Shown: positions 61,358 through 64,000 of the stretch, piece after piece
Position numbering within the stretch: the stretch's first letter is position 1
Layout: each line of letters starts with the position of its first letter
Assembly: GCA_027532775.1 (NCBI GenBank)
Contig: JAPZTO010000003.1
Location: 806,001-870,000, forward strand
DNA from: Beijerinckiaceae bacterium
Lineage (GTDB): Bacteria; Pseudomonadota; Alphaproteobacteria; Rhizobiales; Beijerinckiaceae
Length of the DNA stretch: 64,000 bases
Direction: 5' to 3'
Program-made: the position numbers and the translations under genes
Notes under the pieces: generated by a model
Seen by the model: the letters and a program-made list of their open reading frames with translations, nothing else
The model's database searches: none
Told to the model about the DNA's origin: nothing

Positions 61358-64000
61358 TCAGCTGTCGAACCGCCCGGCCGCATGGGCCAGCATCGTGTAG
61401 ACCTTGCCGGTCTCCGAGGTGAGGTAGGTGCGCGCGACCAGCGAATCCCGGTCATCGCCGGCTACCTCGCCGAGCAAGCGCTCGAACTGGTCGACATAGG
61501 CATCCACCGTCTTGCGGAACTCGTTGTCCCGACGATAACGGCGGCGGATATCCTCGTAGGCTTCCTGCCCCTGCATCGTATAGAGGCGCCGCGTGAAGAC
61601 ATTGCGCTCGCCCTTGCGATACCGTTCCCACAGATCGACCGCCGCTTCGTGATCGATCATCCGGGCGATGTCGACCGAGAGGGAGTCCAGTGATTCGATC
61701 CGGCTGGCGGAGGGCTGCTCCGGCGCGCGCGACCGGGCGCCTGGCATCGGAGCCTCGTCATCGGAGGCGCGCTCGAGCAGGCCGCTGAGCCATGACCCGC
61801 CCTGACGGGGCGGTGCCGGCTGCGGGGCCAGCGGCCGCTGCGGGCGCATTTCGGGCCGCGGGGGCGGCGGAGGTTCCGGGCGGAAGGCCGGTGTTGCGAG
61901 CCGCGGCGGTTCCGGCTCGGCGCGGCGCAAGGCAGCCGGCTGGGCCGTGTCGAGCCCGGCACCCGAGCGCTGGACGATATCGCTGAGTTCATTCAGCGCG
62001 CGGACCTGGTCGGAAACGACCCGGCGGAGGTTGGTGCTGGCCTCGCGCGCTTCCCGCGGGATTTCGAGGCCGCCTGTATGGAGGACCTGGCGGGTTGTTT
62101 CGAGTTCGCGCTGGATCTCCTGCGAAGCCTGCCGGAATTGCTGCGCCGTGGCGCCGAAGCCTTCCAGTGCGCGCTGGAACAACGTCGTCATTTCCGTATT
62201 GGCCTGTTCGTAGGCGGCGCGCAGGCTCGCTGACGTGCGTTCGCGCTCCTTGCCGCTCTCGATGCGCACCCGCTCGAATTGCGTGCCGATGGCATTGGCA
62301 GCGGTTTCGGCCGTCTCATGCACCAGAGTGCTCGCCTCGCGGGCCTTGGCCTGGGCGGAGCCGAGCTGTTCCTCGACCAGAGCCGAGAAGGAGCGGAGCA
62401 TCGAGTCGATATCCTCGACCCGGTTCTCGAGCGTTCCGGCAAGCGCTTCGAAGGCTTCCTGACGTTCGGCGAGCATCCGGGTGATCTGCGTCTGGGTGCT
62501 GGCGAGATTGCCGGTCAGGGTCTGCAGGGCGCCGGTGCGTTCCTCGAGGCTGCGGGCAATCGTCTCGCTGTGGTTGAGCACGTCGCCCGACGCATTGCGG
62601 ATCGCCTCGACCTTGAGCGCCAGCGCATCCGATCCCTCGCGGGAGGCCGAGAGAATCGCGGCCAAGGTGGCTTCGAGACCGCGGATCCGGTCCGCCATCC
62701 GGGCCTCGACCTCACCGAGGCTCTGGCTGGCCGAGCCGACAATCGTGCTCAGCAGCTGGTTGGCATCGGTCAGGCGGCCGAGCAGGCCCGAAACCTCGTT
62801 CCGGAGCTTGTCATTGGCCTCGACAATATGGCCGAGTGACGTTTCCGAGCCGGAGCTGATGGCCGTATTGAGCTCGTTGAGCGAGCGGGTGACGCGCTCG
62901 GCCAGTTCGCCGGTGGCGCTTTCCATCCCGGCCAGCAGCGTCTTGGAGCGGGCATCGAGCGATTTCAGGAAGCTGCCGCTGCGCGTGTCGAAGGCCTGTG
63001 CCATCTCCTCGGTCTTGCCGGTCAGGGCTGTCGAGAGCGCTTCGGCGCGGGCGATCAGCTCGCCGCCGACATCGCGGCTCAGCGTCGTCAGGCTGCGCTC
63101 GACCTCGCCAGCGCGGACGAGAAGGGATTCCGCGCTCTGGTTGATGCGGTCGGTAATGCGCGATGCAGCGCCATCGGTGCGGCTTTCGAGCTCGCCGATC
63201 TGGCTGGAAAGCGGCTGGACCACCTTCTCCTCGAAGGCCTTGATCCGGCCTTCGAACGAGCCGCCGATCTCCGAACCGCTCTCGTTGATGACCTTGGTCA
63301 GCTCGATCGTGCGCAGGGCCAGGACATCCCCGAGCGATTTCGCCCGGTTGTCGAGCCCCACCTCGATCCGGTTGAGCAGGCTTTCCAGCGTCTTGGTGAC
63401 CTCGCCGGTCCGTTCCTGCAGCGTTTCCGTCAGCAGGGCCGAGCGGTTCACCACCGTCGATTCCAGCGAATCCGCCTTGTCGACGAAGATGCGCTCGAAG
63501 GTCTCGAATTTCTCGCTCAGGCCGGCCGTGCGCTCGTTGACGCTTTCCGACAGGCGGATCGCATTGTTGGCCAGCGCCTCGTTGACGCGCGCGCCATGGG
63601 TCGAGATGGCCTGGACCACCTCGCGGCCGGAATTGGCAAGCCGTTCGGTGGCGCTGGTCGCTTCCTGCTGGAAGGTGGCGCCGAAAGTGGCGATCTCCTC
63701 GCGCAGGCCGGTGCTGGCTTCCTGCGTCCGCTCGGTGATCAGCGTCGCAAGGCTTTCCGACGCGATGCCAAATGCCTCGTTGGCCTGCGTGATCCGGGTC
63801 GAGATCAGGTCGGCCAGCGAGATGCCGCGCTCGACCAGGGTCGATTCGAGGTTGCTTGTCTGGCTCTTGAGGGTGTCTTCGATCGTGCCGATCATCTGCT
63901 CGACATTGCCGGCCAGCGTCTTGGCCTGGCTGTCGAACAGGGTGGCGATGCGGCTGGTCGAATTGTCGAGATGCGCCTCGACCAGGTTGGTCTTGGCCTG
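61358..64000 (-). CDS. Giant coiled-coil protein, Growth Pole Ring (GPR/RgsE)-like, C-terminal part
   Basis: The frame is open to the right edge of the window (about 880 residues present, N-terminal part missing). Nearly all of it is apolipoprotein-like coiled coil with repeated patterns such as LEERTGAL, SLEERT, LADLISTRI and a Ser/Thr-Glu-Arg periodicity, followed by a Pro/Arg linker (about 230-150 residues before the end) and a conserved globular C-terminal domain (SLSVDIARMIDHEAAVDLWE, RRLYTMQGQEAYEDIRRRY, YVDQFERLLGEVAGDD). This matches the Rhizobiales protein localised at the growing pole. The identification is by family resemblance; the missing N-terminus would confirm it. Confidence 0.8.
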   Translation of the reverse strand, partial: QAKTNLVEAHLDNSTSRIATLFDSQAKTLAGNVEQMIGTIEDTLKSQTSNLESTLVERGISLADLISTRITQANEAFGIASESLATLITERTQEASTGLREEIATFGATFQQEATSATERLANSGREVVQAISTHGARVNEALANNAIRLSESVNERTAGLSEKFETFERIFVDKADSLESTVVNRSALLTETLQERTGEVTKTLESLLNRIEVGLDNRAKSLGDVLALRTIELTKVINESGSEIGGSFEGRIKAFEEKVVQPLSSQIGELESRTDGAASRITDRINQSAESLLVRAGEVERSLTTLSRDVGGELIARAEALSTALTGKTEEMAQAFDTRSGSFLKSLDARSKTLLAGMESATGELAERVTRSLNELNTAISSGSETSLGHIVEANDKLRNEVSGLLGRLTDANQLLSTIVGSASQSLGEVEARMADRIRGLEATLAAILSASREGSDALALKVEAIRNASGDVLNHSETIARSLEERTGALQTLTGNLASTQTQITRMLAERQEAFEALAGTLENRVEDIDSMLRSFSALVEEQLGSAQAKAREASTLVHETAETAANAIGTQFERVRIESGKERERTSASLRAAYEQANTEMTTLFQRALEGFGATAQQFRQASQEIQRELETTRQVLHTGGLEIPREAREASTNLRRVVSDQVRALNELSDIVQRSGAGLDTAQPAALRRAEPEPPRLATPAFRPEPPPPPRPEMRPQRPLAPQPAPPRQGGSWLSGLLERASDDEAPMPGARSRAPEQPSASRIESLDSLSVDIARMIDHEAAVDLWERYRKGERNVFTRRLYTMQGQEAYEDIRRRYRRDNEFRKTVDAYVDQFERLLGEVAGDDRDSLVARTYLTSETGKVYTMLAHAAGRFDS

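Overview
The window is a dense, high-GC chromosomal segment of an alphaproteobacterium, most likely of the order Hyphomicrobiales (Rhizobiales). The evidence is a circularly permuted two-piece tmRNA gene, an alpha-type SspB, DUF4169 and DUF2065 proteins, the C-terminal part of a giant coiled-coil protein resembling the Growth Pole Ring protein (GPR/RgsE) of polar-growing Rhizobiales, and an Omp25-like porin. No genus can be named. There are about 63 protein genes, one tRNA, one tmRNA, one TPP riboswitch and two amino-acid leader regions. I see no transposase, integrase, prophage or CRISPR, so this looks like core and near-core chromosome.

Layout. 0-10 kb: end of a DUF1993 gene, a D-lactate dehydrogenase-type flavoprotein, a giant AsmA-like protein, then on the minus strand fumC, a methyltransferase, DUF4169 and a ribbon-helix-helix protein; a secreted DUF1176-like protein; sspB. 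10-18.5 kb: permuted ssrA (minus) beside sspB, DUF2853, thyA-folA, hflK-hflC-DUF2065-degP (membrane protein quality control), serB and miaA. 18.5-26.3 kb: a PAS/GGDEF protein, then a branched-chain amino acid block: leader peptide and attenuator, ilvI/ilvB, a threonine dehydratase-like gene, ilvH, a LysE exporter, a TetR regulator with a palindromic operator, and ilvC. 26.4-38.4 kb: SnoaL-like protein, EEP-family phosphatase, a nitrate/sulfonate-type ABC transporter followed by pyridoxal kinase, a ComEA-like protein, PhzF, NUDIX, a leucine-rich leader and leuA, a ROK kinase, a lipoprotein and tRNA-Lys(CTT).

38.4-49.4 kb: DUF2798, an outer-membrane beta-barrel protein, an exopolysaccharide-initiating glycosyl-phosphate transferase preceded by an AT-rich repeat region, an MBL hydrolase, a complete DctPQM TRAP transporter, a rhodanese, an orphan form-II CoxL-type molybdoenzyme, a class II cytochrome c and a cytochrome b561-like protein. 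49.4-54 kb (minus): an XRE-cupin regulator, an orphan TRAP binding protein, thiD, thiM under a TPP riboswitch, and a DMT transporter. 54-64 kb: an LpxH-like phosphoesterase and glycosyltransferase pair, a CheZ-like phosphatase, a four-gene Mla-type lipid transport operon, a 34-bp-periodic hairpin array, and the GPR-like gene running off the right edge.

Functional themes are protein quality control (tmRNA, SspB, HflKC, DegP), branched-chain amino acid synthesis under leader control, and cell-envelope biogenesis (AsmA, OMP, EPS transferase, Mla, GPR). The items most worth a second look are the sspB-ssrA neighbourhood, the dehydratase inside the ilv operon, the 34-bp hairpin array, the TGGCAAA repeat cluster before the EPS gene, and the TRAP binding protein placed under a TPP riboswitch.
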